The notes under the pieces: model-generated
Seen by the model: only the letters and a program-made list of their open reading frames with translations
Told to the model about the DNA's origin: nothing
The model's database searches: none
Shown here: positions 35,097 through 44,069 of the stretch, in pieces
Numbering within the stretch: position 1 is the first letter of the stretch
Layout of the letters: each line of letters begins with the position of its first letter
NCBI GenBank assembly: GCA_964403075.1
Contig: CAYOEV010000010.1
Location: 1 to 64,000 of the forward strand
Direction: 5' to 3'
DNA length: 64,000 nucleotides
Source of the DNA: CAYOEV01 sp964403075
GTDB lineage: Bacteria > Bacteroidota > Bacteroidia > Cytophagales > Cyclobacteriaceae
Program-made: the position numbers and the translations under genes

Positions 35097-35747
35097 TTAA
35101 TTCGATTGTTGAATCAGTTCAGGGAATTTTTTCTTGAATCGATTGAATCTGGGTTTTGATATGGCGAGAACGTATGGATGATTGGGATGTAATGCCACGA
35201 AATCCTGATGATAGTCTTCTGCCAGCCAAAATTTGTCAAAAGGCATGATCTCGGCCGCTAACTTTTGATTGAGCCGTTTGGCCAATACACTTTTCTTTTC
35301 TTCTATGATTCGCTTTTCATCAGGTGTTTCGTAAAACACGATGGATCGGTATTGTGAGCCTATATCTGGTCCCTGCCCATTAACCTGCGTTGGATTTTGT
35401 GAGCCAAAGTACACATCCACAAGCGAGGAAAAGCTGACAACCGACGGATCATACACGACCTTTATCGCTTCGGCATGGCCGGTGCTACCTGTATTGCTTT
35501 CTTCGTAAGTGGGATTTTCAGTGTGCCCACCTGCGTATCCCGAAACCACATTTTTCACGCCCCGGATGCTTTCATAGATGGCCTCCACGCACCAGAAGCA
35601 ACCAGAGGCAAAATAGGCAGTGGCGTAATCCTGATTGTTCTCACTAGACGGCTCTAAGTATGTGGCGGGATCTTTTTCCACCCGCGCATCTTGGTTAGCT
35701 GTTGACGTACAAGCAAGTAGCAGTAAGCAAAGGGAAAGGTATCTCAT
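35097..35747 (-). CDS. msrA: Peptide methionine sulfoxide reductase MsrA, lipoprotein form
   Basis: Reduces methionine-S-sulfoxide in proteins. The 216-residue protein starts with a lipoprotein signal (lipidated Cys13 in LLACTS), so this copy acts outside the inner membrane. The catalytic GCFWC has Cys50 and Cys53, followed by VVSGYAGGHTENPTY, SGSTGHAEAIKV-type NTGSTGHAEA, and a DYHQDF late segment. The second MsrA in the window (41914) is cytosolic. It is divergent from the TPR gene at 35861, sharing a 113-base intergenic region. Confidence 0.95.
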   Translation of the reverse strand: MRYLSLCLLLLACTSTANQDARVEKDPATYLEPSSENNQDYATAYFASGCFWCVEAIYESIRGVKNVVSGYAGGHTENPTYEESNTGSTGHAEAIKVVYDPSVVSFSSLVDVYFGSQNPTQVNGQGPDIGSQYRSIVFYETPDEKRIIEEKKSVLAKRLNQKLAAEIMPFDKFWLAEDYHQDFVALHPNHPYVLAISKPRFNRFKKKFPELIQQSN

Positions 35748-35824
35748 GTCTCAAATTAGTTAAAAAAGTAACGATACAACAGATAAATAGTTCTTTCCAA
35801 CTTCCGATATAATTCGTAACCTCC

Positions 35825-35854
35825 TTGACAGTCAGGTAGAAGACCTTAATTTTG
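35825..35854 (+). promoter_or_regulatory. Bacteroidota-type promoter upstream of the TPR/thrS genes
   Basis: TTG at 35825-35827, 19 bases, then TAATTTTG at 35847-35854, matching TTG-N19-TAnnTTTG exactly. The start codon is at 35861, so the leader is very short. Confidence 0.6.
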
Positions 35855-35860
35855 TAAGTA

Positions 35861-36919
35861 ATGATTCGTTGCTTTCCCATCCTGGCCGTAGTTGTAATGT
35901 CCTCGTGTCAAAGCACTCCCCGCGATCGCGTGCAGGAACAAGCCAATCTGCAACTTTCCGATCAGCGCATACTAAAAGATTTGGCGGCGGCACATCGAGC
36001 AGATCCCGAGAACGAGTTGGTTATCCGCCAGCAATTGTATTATTGTGAACAACTGAACTGGCCTGTAACTTGTGCAGAGGCCCTCAAATCCGCTAAAGCC
36101 CGCTGGGGACTGACGTCGGACATAATCGAAAAATACACCACCTTTTTCGACAAGAACAATCAACATGAAGGCCTGCTGGCCCTGCTATCCAGCGTGCCCC
36201 AGTCAAGAACAGTGGATGAACTTAAGTTCAAGGCGTATCAACAGTTGGGGAAATTGAAAGAGATGGAGAAAGACCTTGAGGCCTATTTACAGATTTATGA
36301 AGATACCCGGGCTTTCAAATTGGCTGCTCACTACTTCCTTGAGTCTGGCAACTGCCAAGCGTCTCTGGAACAATTTTCCAACCTCTGGACCATCCAACCC
36401 CACGATACGATATTTGCCGACTATTATCCCCTTTTGGTGGCAGAAGCAGAATGGACACGGGCGGATACCGTTATCAAGCAATTACTAACCATCGACAGTT
36501 TTCCCAAATGGGTGATGGATCATGCCCGGGTGCAGTATCAACTGAACCGACGGAACAAGGCCATTGGTGTGATGCGCAACTATGCCGGCGTCGATTCGGC
36601 ATGTTTGAATCTGTCCCAATGGTACGCACAAACGTCAAATTGGGATTCAGCCATCCATTATCAGCGTCTGGTGGTGGATAGAAACCCCAAGGATGTACTT
36701 CGTTTGATACAATTGGCCAACCTCAACGAACAGCGCGGCTGGGTAACTAAATCATTCGACCATTACGTAGCTGCGCTGGCACTTGATACCAGCAACTTAC
36801 AACTGCGAAAAAAGGTACAGGAGGTCGGTCGAAAAGTTGCATATTTGCGCTCCTCAAAGGAAAAAGCGGAAACTGTGCCCCTGCTTGAAATCCAAAGAAA
36901 GAACAACTTAAATGAGTGA
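35861..36919 (+). CDS. TPR-like lipoprotein/secreted protein, unknown
   Basis: A 352-residue protein. Signal peptide MIRCFPILAVVVMSSCQST with lipobox-like MSSC, so probably lipidated at Cys16. The mature part is helical, with TPR-like repeats (residues about 60-340), for example QTSNWDSAIHYQRLVVDRNP and LIQLANLNEQRGWVTKSFDHYVAALALD. It overlaps the thrS start by eight bases (ATGAGTGA), which ties its translation to a synthetase although no functional link is known. Family not recognised beyond TPR. Confidence 0.7.
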   Translation: MIRCFPILAVVVMSSCQSTPRDRVQEQANLQLSDQRILKDLAAAHRADPENELVIRQQLYYCEQLNWPVTCAEALKSAKARWGLTSDIIEKYTTFFDKNNQHEGLLALLSSVPQSRTVDELKFKAYQQLGKLKEMEKDLEAYLQIYEDTRAFKLAAHYFLESGNCQASLEQFSNLWTIQPHDTIFADYYPLLVAEAEWTRADTVIKQLLTIDSFPKWVMDHARVQYQLNRRNKAIGVMRNYAGVDSACLNLSQWYAQTSNWDSAIHYQRLVVDRNPKDVLRLIQLANLNEQRGWVTKSFDHYVAALALDTSNLQLRKKVQEVGRKVAYLRSSKEKAETVPLLEIQRKNNLNE

Positions 36920-38864
36920 GCAAATCACGGTAACGCTGCCCGACGGCAGTCAACGAAAATATCCACACAACACCTCCGCCCTGGATGTAGCCATGGACAT
37001 AAGTGAAGGGTTGGCACGAAACGTATTGGCCGCCAAGGTGAACGGAGAAGTCACAGATGCCACCCGGCCAATTTCAGAGGATGTTGAATTGCAACTGCTG
37101 ACCTGGAATGATCCTGCGGGAAAGTCAACCCTATGGCATTCCTCCGCCCATCTAATGGCAGAAGCTTTGGAGTCGCTTTATCCCGGAATTAAATTGGGTA
37201 TTGGTCCCCCCATCGAAAATGGCTTTTACTATGACATCGATTTTGGTGACCATGAATTTCAGTCAGAAAGCCTAGAAAAGGTAGAAGACAAGATGCTGGA
37301 ATTAGCGAAGGAAAAGAATCCCTACATCAGGAAGGAAATGCCAAAGGAAAAGGCCATTGCCTATTACAATAAAAAAGGTGATGAATATAAGCTGGAATTG
37401 CTCGAAGACCTCCTGGACGGTGAAATCACTTTTTACGAGCAAGGCAACTTTGTAGACCTTTGCAGAGGCCCGCATATCCCACNNNNNNNNNNTACTGGTT
37501 TTATTAAGGCAGTTAAAATTTTAAATGTTGCAGGTGCCTATTGGAGGGGAGATGAGAAGCGCAAGCAGTTGACCCGTCTTTATGCCATAACCTTTCCAAA
37601 ACACAAGGATTTAAAGGAATACCTGGAGTTACTTGAGGAAGCCAAAAAGCGTGACCACCGAAAAATTGGCAAAGAGTTGGGTTTGTTTACCTTTTCTGAG
37701 CGTGTGGGTAAAGGACTGCCCCTATGGTTACCCAAGGGTGCGATTTTACGAGAGCGTTTGGAGAATTTCCTCAAAAAAGCACAAGTCAGAGCGGGCTACC
37801 AGCAGGTAGTGAGCCCTCATATTGGCAGCAAAGATTTGTACGTGACTTCCGGGCATTATGAAAAATATGGTCAGGATTCTTTTCAACCCATACGCACACC
37901 ACACGAGGATGAGGAGTTTTTACTAAAACCTATGAACTGTCCACATCATGTGGAAATATTTAAATCTAGCCCCAGGTCTTATAAAGACCTACCTGTTCGA
38001 TTTGCCGAGTTCGGCACCGTCTACAGATACGAACAAAGCGGCGAATTGCACGGACTGACCCGGGTGAGAGGATTTACCCAGGATGATGCGCACATCTTTT
38101 GTCGTCATGACCAAGTGAAAGAAGAATTCGCCCATGTGATCGACCTGGTATTGTACGTATTACGTGCATTGGGTTTTGCGGAATTTAAAGCACAGGTTTC
38201 GCTTCGAGATCCAGCGAGCCCGGAGAAGTACATCGGCAATGATACAGACTGGAATCGCGCCGAGAAGGAAATTGAAGAAGTGGCCAAAGAAAAAGATTTG
38301 GATTATGTGCTTGAAACAGGAGAAGCCGCTTTTTATGGTCCAAAGTTGGATTTTATGGTAAAGGATGCCTTGGGGCGAGAGTGGCAACTAGGCACGATAC
38401 AGGTAGATTACAATCTTCCCGAACGTTTTGATTTGGTTTACAATGGATCGGACAATGAAAAACACCGACCGGTCATGATTCATCGGGCGCCATTTGGTTC
38501 TATCGAACGCTTTGTAGCCCTTTTGATAGAAAACACGGCAGGCAATTTTCCGCTCTGGCTCGCACCTGAACAGGTATTAATACTACCCATTTCGGAAAAG
38601 TATCACAACTATGCACAGCAGGTGATGGCACAACTGCAACTTCATGACATTACTGGCAGCATGGATGCTCGTGATGAGAAAATAGGCAAAAAGATAAGGG
38701 ACGCAGAACTAAGCAAAATTCCTTACATGCTCATCGTTGGTGAAAAGGAAGTCGAAAAAAACGAGGTATCGGTCCGACAACACAGTAAAGGAGATATTGG
38801 TAACCAAACCCTTCCAAATTTTCTACATTTTTTCAAAGAAAGGGTGGCAGAATCACTTGAATGA
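36912..38864 (+). CDS. thrS: Threonyl-tRNA synthetase (interrupted by an assembly gap)
   Basis: Class II synthetase for tRNA-Thr. The order is TGS domain (1-60), editing domain with HSSAH (76-80), then the catalytic core with motif regions [40 protein letters not shown] and the last [19 protein letters not shown], then the anticodon-binding domain ([13 protein letters not shown] to the end). Ten N interrupt the editing-domain end at the PHIP ... TGFIK junction. Homologues as I recall have one residue (usually Asn) at that spot, but this assembly allows four. Length is 650 with the gap counted. It is cotranscribed with the TPR gene. Confidence 0.96.
   Translation: MSEQITVTLPDGSQRKYPHNTSALDVAMDISEGLARNVLAAKVNGEVTDATRPISEDVELQLLTWNDPAGKSTLWHSSAHLMAEALESLYPGIKLGIGPPIENGFYYDIDFGDHEFQSESLEKVEDKMLELAKEKNPYIRKEMPKEKAIAYYNKKGDEYKLELLEDLLDGEITFYEQGNFVDLCRGPHIPXXXXTGFIKAVKILNVAGAYWRGDEKRKQLTRLYAITFPKHKDLKEYLELLEEAKKRDHRKIGKELGLFTFSERVGKGLPLWLPKGAILRERLENFLKKAQVRAGYQQVVSPHIGSKDLYVTSGHYEKYGQDSFQPIRTPHEDEEFLLKPMNCPHHVEIFKSSPRSYKDLPVRFAEFGTVYRYEQSGELHGLTRVRGFTQDDAHIFCRHDQVKEEFAHVIDLVLYVLRALGFAEFKAQVSLRDPASPEKYIGNDTDWNRAEKEIEEVAKEKDLDYVLETGEAAFYGPKLDFMVKDALGREWQLGTIQVDYNLPERFDLVYNGSDNEKHRPVMIHRAPFGSIERFVALLIENTAGNFPLWLAPEQVLILPISEKYHNYAQQVMAQLQLHDITGSMDARDEKIGKKIRDAELSKIPYMLIVGEKEVEKNEVSVRQHSKGDIGNQTLPNFLHFFKERVAESLE
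37483..37492. other. Assembly gap inside thrS (10 N)
   Basis: Ten unknown bases between the codons for HIP and TGFIK. The frame reads through, giving four unknown residues, but the run is the same length as the gap at 2005-2014 and may be a placeholder. Confidence 0.95.
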
Positions 38865-38895
38865 TTTTATTAAGCCTCAATTTTCACTAACTTTG
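38865..38895 (+). promoter_or_regulatory. Candidate promoter for infC-rpmI-rplT
   Basis: TAACTTTG at 38888-38895 is a perfect -7 element and a TTTT at 38865-38868 lies 19 bases upstream as an imperfect -33 box. This would give infC a leader of about 40 bases. Confidence 0.45.
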
Positions 38896-38940
38896 CGTTT
38901 TGTTTCAAAATTTTAAGTTTATCACAAACCTGTAGTATTT

Positions 38941-39498
38941 ATCGGAAGAATAAGAAAAAGAGGGCGTCCGATTCGCGTAAGGCGAGAGGAACCCTACCGT
39001 GTCAATGAACGAATCAATGCATCGGAAGTTCGATTAGTTGGTGAAAACGTGAGAGTGGATGTTTATCCCACCCATGTCGCTCTGGAAAAAGCAAGGGAGC
39101 AGGGTTTAGATTTAGTAGAAATTTCACCTAAGGCAGATCCTCCGGTTGCCAAAATTATTGACTATTCCAAGTTCAAATACGAGCAAAAGAAGAAGCAAAA
39201 AGAGATTAAGGCCAAGGCCCAAAAGACAGTGATAAAAGAAATCCGCTTTGGGCCGAACACCGATGAGCATGATTTTAATTTTAAAATTAAACATGCCATC
39301 AAATTTTTGGAAGAGGGGGCGAAGGTGAAGTCTTATGTACACTTTGCAGGTCGTTCCATCGTTTTTAAAGACAGGGGAGAGATTCTTTTATTGAAATTCG
39401 CCCAAGCGTTGGAGGATTACAGCAAGGTTGAGCAGTTACCTAAATTGGAGGGTAAGCGTATGTTCCTGATCCTCTCGCCGAAGGTGAAGAAAAAGTAA
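38941..39498 (+). CDS. infC: Translation initiation factor IF-3
   Basis: Binds the 30S subunit and checks start codon and initiator tRNA. Conserved N-terminal sequence [20 protein letters not shown] begins well upstream of the first ATG-like start (GTG at 39049), and the linker and C-terminal domain with [16 protein letters not shown] and [14 protein letters not shown] follow. There is no in-frame ATG, GTG or TTG before the conserved region between the stop at 38914 and 39049. Start therefore placed at ATC 38941 (185 residues), one of the rare codons used by infC; ATA at 38950 is an alternative. It leads the operon with rpmI and rplT. Confidence 0.9.
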   Translation: MGRIRKRGRPIRVRREEPYRVNERINASEVRLVGENVRVDVYPTHVALEKAREQGLDLVEISPKADPPVAKIIDYSKFKYEQKKKQKEIKAKAQKTVIKEIRFGPNTDEHDFNFKIKHAIKFLEEGAKVKSYVHFAGRSIVFKDRGEILLLKFAQALEDYSKVEQLPKLEGKRMFLILSPKVKKK

Positions 39499-39510
39499 AA
39501 ATTAACAGTA

Positions 39511-39708
39511 ATGCCGAAAGCAAAAACAAATTCAGGAACCAAAAAGCGCATCAAGATTACTGGTACTGGTAAATTGAAGCGGAAGCATGCCTTTAAAAAT
39601 CATATTCTGACCAAAAAAGAGACGAAACAAAAGCGTCATTTGGCCAATATGGTTGTGGTAGACAAAGCAGACGAACGCAACATTAAATTGTTGCTTAATA
39701 TGAAGTAA
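39511..39708 (+). CDS. rpmI: 50S ribosomal protein L35
   Basis: A 65-residue basic ribosomal protein. [20 protein letters not shown], then [16 protein letters not shown] and a later [19 protein letters not shown] fit L35. It lies 12 bases after infC and before rplT, the conserved infC-rpmI-rplT order. Confidence 0.96.
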   Translation: MPKAKTNSGTKKRIKITGTGKLKRKHAFKNHILTKKETKQKRHLANMVVVDKADERNIKLLLNMK

Positions 39709-39777
39709 AATGGTTGTTAAACCCGATGTCAGGTAGTAAGACTCTTGAAGCGCCTGCCGTCTAAATTGTAAATAAAA

Positions 39778-40119
39778 ATGAGATCAGTTAATCATGTAGC
39801 CTCGAGGGCGCGTCGTAAAAAGACGATGAAACAAGCCAAGGGGTATTTCGGAAGAAGAAAGAATGTTTGGACCGTTTCCAAGAATGCGGTGGAGCGAGGT
39901 TTGCAGTATGCCTACCGCGATAGAAAAGCAAAGAAAAGAGAATTTCGCGCTTTGTGGATCCAGCGCATCAATGCAGGTGTCAGAGTATATGGTCTCTCCT
40001 ACTCGCAGTTCATGGGCAAACTTGCTGACCAGCACATTGACATCAACCGCAAGGCACTGGCTGACCTGGCTATGAATGACCCTGAAGCGTTCAAAGCCAT
40101 CGTGGATAAGGTAAAATAG
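39778..40119 (+). CDS. rplT: 50S ribosomal protein L20
   Basis: A 113-residue ribosomal protein that binds 23S rRNA early in assembly. The sequence [20 protein letters not shown], then [17 protein letters not shown], then a C-terminal FKAIVDKVK match L20. In Gram-positive and gamma-proteobacterial operons L20 represses translation of its own operon by binding the mRNA; whether this holds here is not shown. A terminator follows at 40142. Confidence 0.97.
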   Translation: MRSVNHVASRARRKKTMKQAKGYFGRRKNVWTVSKNAVERGLQYAYRDRKAKKREFRALWIQRINAGVRVYGLSYSQFMGKLADQHIDINRKALADLAMNDPEAFKAIVDKVK

Positions 40120-40141
40120 CGCAGGTAAAACACACAAAATG

Positions 40142-40171
40142 AAAGCCTCATTGAACGATGGGGCTTTTTTT
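40142..40171 (+). terminator. Rho-independent terminator after rplT
   Basis: Arms AAAGCCTCAT and ATGGGGCTTT (one G-U pair) with loop TGAACG, followed by a T-run to 40171, 22 bases after the rplT stop. Confidence 0.85.
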
Positions 40172-40325
40172 ATGATTCTTGCGCACCTATTCGTTACAAG
40201 CGTAGGTGGTAACATTCAGGCAATGAACAACTAGTCAGTCCCTCTACCTTTTTAATGACTTAGAATGGCTTCTCCCACTGGTGACCATTCAGTAACCAAG
40301 TGCCTTCACCCCCATTCAGCTTCCA

Positions 40326-41900
40326 TCAAATCTTCGCATTGCCAAACTGTCCTTCTTTGTCCTTAAAATCCTTGATCGTAAAAACCGCGAAAAGTGCACT
40401 CAAAAAAGCCAAGCCTGCAGCGGCATAGGTGACAAGTTGGTAGGTCGTAATGAAGCTTTTGCGGTACACCTCTTCCACCAGGATTCTTTTATTATCCGGC
40501 ACTTGTTTTGGTGGTCTTGCTTCTCCAAAGTTGATGGCCTCAGACACTACATGCTCATTCACGGTGGATGATAAATTCAATGAATCCAACTGACCTTCCA
40601 CCAATTGAATGAAGAGGTAAACAGATAAAGCGCCAAAGATGGCGTTAATGAATGTGCTGGCCATTCGGGTAACGCTGTTATTGACCCCGGAAGCAATGCC
40701 TGCCTGACGGTTTGGTAAGGCCCTCATCACTGTCGTGGTTAACGGCACCACAGTAGTGGCCATACCTAATGAAAATACCATGATTCCGGGTAAATAAGTC
40801 AGCCAGAAACTGGGAGGCCCACTCGTTTGTCCTACCCAGGCCAAAAGCAGAAAACCAATTCCCGTAAGCGTGGGACCAACAATCAGAAATCTTCTTGATC
40901 CCCATGCATCAGAGAGCCCTCCCATGTGTCTGGCAAGCAAGCTCATGACAATTGGAAATGGCAGGAAAGCCATCCCCGCCTGCAACTGGGAGTAGCCCTG
41001 CACCTGTATAAGGTTAAGTGCCAAGAAAAGCATTACCGCACTCAGTGAAGCGTATAAAAAAAAGGACAACCCATTAACCCCTGCAAAACATGGATCCTTG
41101 AAGATTTGTAATGGTACCATCGGAAGGGATACTTTCTTTTCAATAAAAATGAAACCCACAAAAAATAACACACCAAGTACAATGGGTCCAAAACTCGCCA
41201 GGGATTTAATGCCAACCTGAGGAGCGTTTAGGAGGCCAAACGTGAATGCAGCGAGGCTGACCACCAATGCACCGGCACCCAGCCAGTCTACACGTTGCTT
41301 CCCAATGGAAGCTTTACTTTCGGGGACTTTGAGATGCAAAACTGCCAGGGAGGTCAGCCCGATAGGTAAATTGATAAAGAATATCAAACGCCACAGTCCA
41401 GCATCTGCCAATGCACCGCCCAAGACAGGACCACCCATGGTCACCAATGTAGTGGCGGCCGACCAACTGCCAATGGCTTTACCTTTTTCCTGATCTGAGA
41501 AAGTGGCTGATAGGATAGATAAGCTGCCTGGAATCATCAAGGCACCCCCAAATCCTTGCATCACACGAAACGATATAAGCTGGTTAATCGATTGAGAAAA
41601 ACTGCATAGTACCGAAGCCACGATGAATACGACAATGCCCCATTTAAAAACCAGCACCCTCCCCAATAAATCTCCCAGGCTTCCGCCAACAATGGTCAGC
41701 GCGGATAACATTAACAAGTAGCTATTTAGTACCCAAAACAGATCGGTACCGTTAGCACTTAGGTCTTGTTGAAGAGCGGGTAGCACCACATTGAACGCGG
41801 TGGTGTCTATGAAAACCATGGAAGAAGCCAGTATACAAGAGATCAGCGTCCACCTACCTGTAGTGCTATTGAGTGCAAAATGGTGAATGGACTGTGGCAT
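40326..41900 (-). CDS. MFS drug/multidrug exporter, DHA2 family
   Basis: A 524-residue inner-membrane exporter with about 14 helices. Family motifs present: ASSMVFIDTTAFNVVLPALQ-like first helix, GGSLGDLLGRVLVFKWG (motif A), and the later GPVLGGALADAGLWRLIFFINLP (motif C). DHA2 proteins use proton gradient to expel hydrophobic compounds, quaternary ammonium compounds or other small molecules. Substrate not assignable. Next on the same strand is msrA, with a 13-base gap. Confidence 0.92.
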   Translation of the reverse strand: MPQSIHHFALNSTTGRWTLISCILASSMVFIDTTAFNVVLPALQQDLSANGTDLFWVLNSYLLMLSALTIVGGSLGDLLGRVLVFKWGIVVFIVASVLCSFSQSINQLISFRVMQGFGGALMIPGSLSILSATFSDQEKGKAIGSWSAATTLVTMGGPVLGGALADAGLWRLIFFINLPIGLTSLAVLHLKVPESKASIGKQRVDWLGAGALVVSLAAFTFGLLNAPQVGIKSLASFGPIVLGVLFFVGFIFIEKKVSLPMVPLQIFKDPCFAGVNGLSFFLYASLSAVMLFLALNLIQVQGYSQLQAGMAFLPFPIVMSLLARHMGGLSDAWGSRRFLIVGPTLTGIGFLLLAWVGQTSGPPSFWLTYLPGIMVFSLGMATTVVPLTTTVMRALPNRQAGIASGVNNSVTRMASTFINAIFGALSVYLFIQLVEGQLDSLNLSSTVNEHVVSEAINFGEARPPKQVPDNKRILVEEVYRKSFITTYQLVTYAAAGLAFLSALFAVFTIKDFKDKEGQFGNAKI

Positions 41901-41913
41901 GACCTAAAACAAA

Positions 41914-42450
41914 TTACCTGTTCATACGCCCACCGAACACCTTTTCGAACTTCTCCACCTTAGGAGCAATCACCAATGCGCAATAAGGCTGGCTTTTGTG
42001 TAGTGCATAATAATCGTCATGTTCCTCCTCTGCCGGATAGAAGTTGTCGAGGGGGGATATTTCCGTCACAATCGGGTCAGGCCAAATGCCTTCAACGTCA
42101 AGTTGCTCCTTATACTTTCGTGCAAGATCAGCCTGTTCCTCGTCGTGGTAAAACACAATTGATCGATACTGAGTGCCCACGTCATTGCCTTGCCGATTCA
42201 GTGTAGTGGGGTCATGGGTCTTCCAAAAAACCTCAAGTAGTTCGGGATAACTGACTATGTCTGCATTGAAAGTAACCTGAACGACCTCCGCATGTCCGGT
42301 TCGTCCGCTGCAAACTTCGCGGTATGAAGGATTTTTTGTCTGTCCACCACTGTACCCTGACTTCACTTGTGTGACGCCTTTTACTCTACTGAAAATGGCC
42401 TCAGTACACCAAAAACAACCAGAACCAAATGTGGCTTTATTATTACTCAT
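41914..42450 (-). CDS. msrA: Peptide methionine sulfoxide reductase MsrA, cytosolic form
   Basis: A 178-residue MsrA without signal peptide. Catalytic GSGCFWC (Cys12, Cys15), then SGYSGGQTKNPSY, SGRTGHAEVVQV and HDPTTLNRQGNDVGTQYRS support identity. It overlaps phoX by four bases (ATGA), so the two are translationally coupled. A second MsrA at 35097 is a lipoprotein, so methionine repair in two compartments is likely. Confidence 0.95.
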   Translation of the reverse strand: MSNNKATFGSGCFWCTEAIFSRVKGVTQVKSGYSGGQTKNPSYREVCSGRTGHAEVVQVTFNADIVSYPELLEVFWKTHDPTTLNRQGNDVGTQYRSIVFYHDEEQADLARKYKEQLDVEGIWPDPIVTEISPLDNFYPAEEEHDDYYALHKSQPYCALVIAPKVEKFEKVFGGRMNR

Positions 42451-44015
42451 GAGATCACTTGTTGTTGTAATTCAGTCAATAAACTTCCTTGAATGGCTAC
42501 AACTCCAGGGCAGGGTACCGTAGTTCCTCCACCCGGCCAGTGCGAAGTCAAATTATCCAAATTTGGAGATTCGCTTCCGGGATGCTGCACTGCCAAAAAT
42601 AATGTGTCCCCCTCGGGTGTAAAGCAGGGACCAGTTAGTTCGGCATCATTGGGCGCACTGGCTACCTGGAAAACCTCTCCTGCCTGTTCACCATTTCTAG
42701 GCACCAGAAAGAGGCCATTGTTTCCGAAGTTTTTATACGGACCTTTTCCAATGCTACTTCCGGAAATATCATTTGTAAACCAAAGGTTACCGGCCCGATC
42801 GAAAGCCAAATTATCCGGACAGGAAAATCCGGTTTCTTCTCCACCAGTAAGGTAGGTATCATACGAGAAACGGGTGCCTGCATAGCTTTCCAACTCGGTA
42901 ATCTTAAACAAAGAACCGTGATAATTGCCTTCGGACTCATTGTTGGTGAGCGCTACAAATACGTCTCCACTTAAGGGATCAATGGCAATGTCTTCCGGTC
43001 GGTCCATTGGGGTGCCTCCCACCATCAGCGCTGCCTCACGTGCGCGAATCATGAGCGTAACGAAATCCTTAAATTTTTCAACCAACACAGGTATATCCAT
43101 TGATAAGGCTTTCCATTCCCCATTGGCCAAATCTGCGACATGCAGCGTGCCAGGGTAGAGCTGCCCTTGTTGTTGGCTTACGTATTTGTAAATACAACCT
43201 CCGTTTACGTCATCCGCTGTATACACTGCCACTCGTCCATCTGGTAGCTCCTGAACGGTGGCGCACTCATGAGCCATACGGCCAAGACCAACGTGCTTCT
43301 TAATTTCTCTTGTATCTGGATTGAATTCTACTACCCAACCGTATTGCTGAGGGGTATTATCCGGAAAAAAGCTTTCCCATCCTAATGAGCTGGGCCGATG
43401 TCTACCTGTATCGTAGTCATATTCTCCATAAAAGAAGTCGTAGTTTTCCTCACAGGTGAGGATACTGCCCCAAGGAGTGATACCTCCTGAGCAATTGGCA
43501 AGCGTGCCCATAATGGTTTTTGCCCTACCGATTCTGTCCGCACCTTCAATAGCTATTTCAGAGGCTGCTGTAATGCGCTTATTTTTAGGATCCGGAATGA
43601 CCTCCCACCTGCCACGGGTTTTTTCAATACGGAACAGACTCCCACCCACATCGTACATTTCCCTTTGTACTTGTTTTCGTGTGCGTGCATTCTGTTGATT
43701 GTAGCCAGAAACGAAGAGTGGATTCACCGTCTCATGATTTACCCAGAGCCGACCTTTTCCCACTCCGTCTGGCAGGTATGCGATGTAATCATTATTGAAG
43801 CCAAACATGTCCCGGGCGTTCAGAGGATCGCCCCATTTGATAAGCAATTCGCTATTCAGTCCTTCTCCAAAAACCAACTCATCTAAGCTACTTGGGAAAG
43901 GACTGGTATCAACGACACCTGACTTTCTCCCACCACAGGCACTTAAAACAGAGGGAATGATTGGCACCATCAAGGCGCCCTTGCCTAAAAACTCAATAAA
44001 CTTTCTTCTTTGCAT
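42447..44015 (-). CDS. PhoX-family phosphatase (DUF839)
   Basis: A 522-residue exported enzyme. The N-terminus RRKFIEFLGKGALMVP resembles a Tat twin-arginine signal and ends LSAC, so it is likely a Tat-exported lipoprotein. Features of PhoX are GTLANCSGGITPWGSILTCEEN, with the conserved Cys and Glu, EFNPDTREIKKHVGLGR, RMAHECATV, DGRVAVYTADDVNGG and PTDRPEDIAIDP-type DRPEDIAIDPLSGDVF. PhoX enzymes are calcium/iron-dependent alkaline phosphatases. Some family members have other roles. Divergent from the antiporter gene. Confidence 0.87.
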   Translation of the reverse strand: MQRRKFIEFLGKGALMVPIIPSVLSACGGRKSGVVDTSPFPSSLDELVFGEGLNSELLIKWGDPLNARDMFGFNNDYIAYLPDGVGKGRLWVNHETVNPLFVSGYNQQNARTRKQVQREMYDVGGSLFRIEKTRGRWEVIPDPKNKRITAASEIAIEGADRIGRAKTIMGTLANCSGGITPWGSILTCEENYDFFYGEYDYDTGRHRPSSLGWESFFPDNTPQQYGWVVEFNPDTREIKKHVGLGRMAHECATVQELPDGRVAVYTADDVNGGCIYKYVSQQQGQLYPGTLHVADLANGEWKALSMDIPVLVEKFKDFVTLMIRAREAALMVGGTPMDRPEDIAIDPLSGDVFVALTNNESEGNYHGSLFKITELESYAGTRFSYDTYLTGGEETGFSCPDNLAFDRAGNLWFTNDISGSSIGKGPYKNFGNNGLFLVPRNGEQAGEVFQVASAPNDAELTGPCFTPEGDTLFLAVQHPGSESPNLDNLTSHWPGGGTTVPCPGVVAIQGSLLTELQQQVIS

Positions 44016-44069
44016 GTCGAATGCTGCTTACGAAAATGGATTTAATTTGGGGCTAATCTAAATAGGAGT

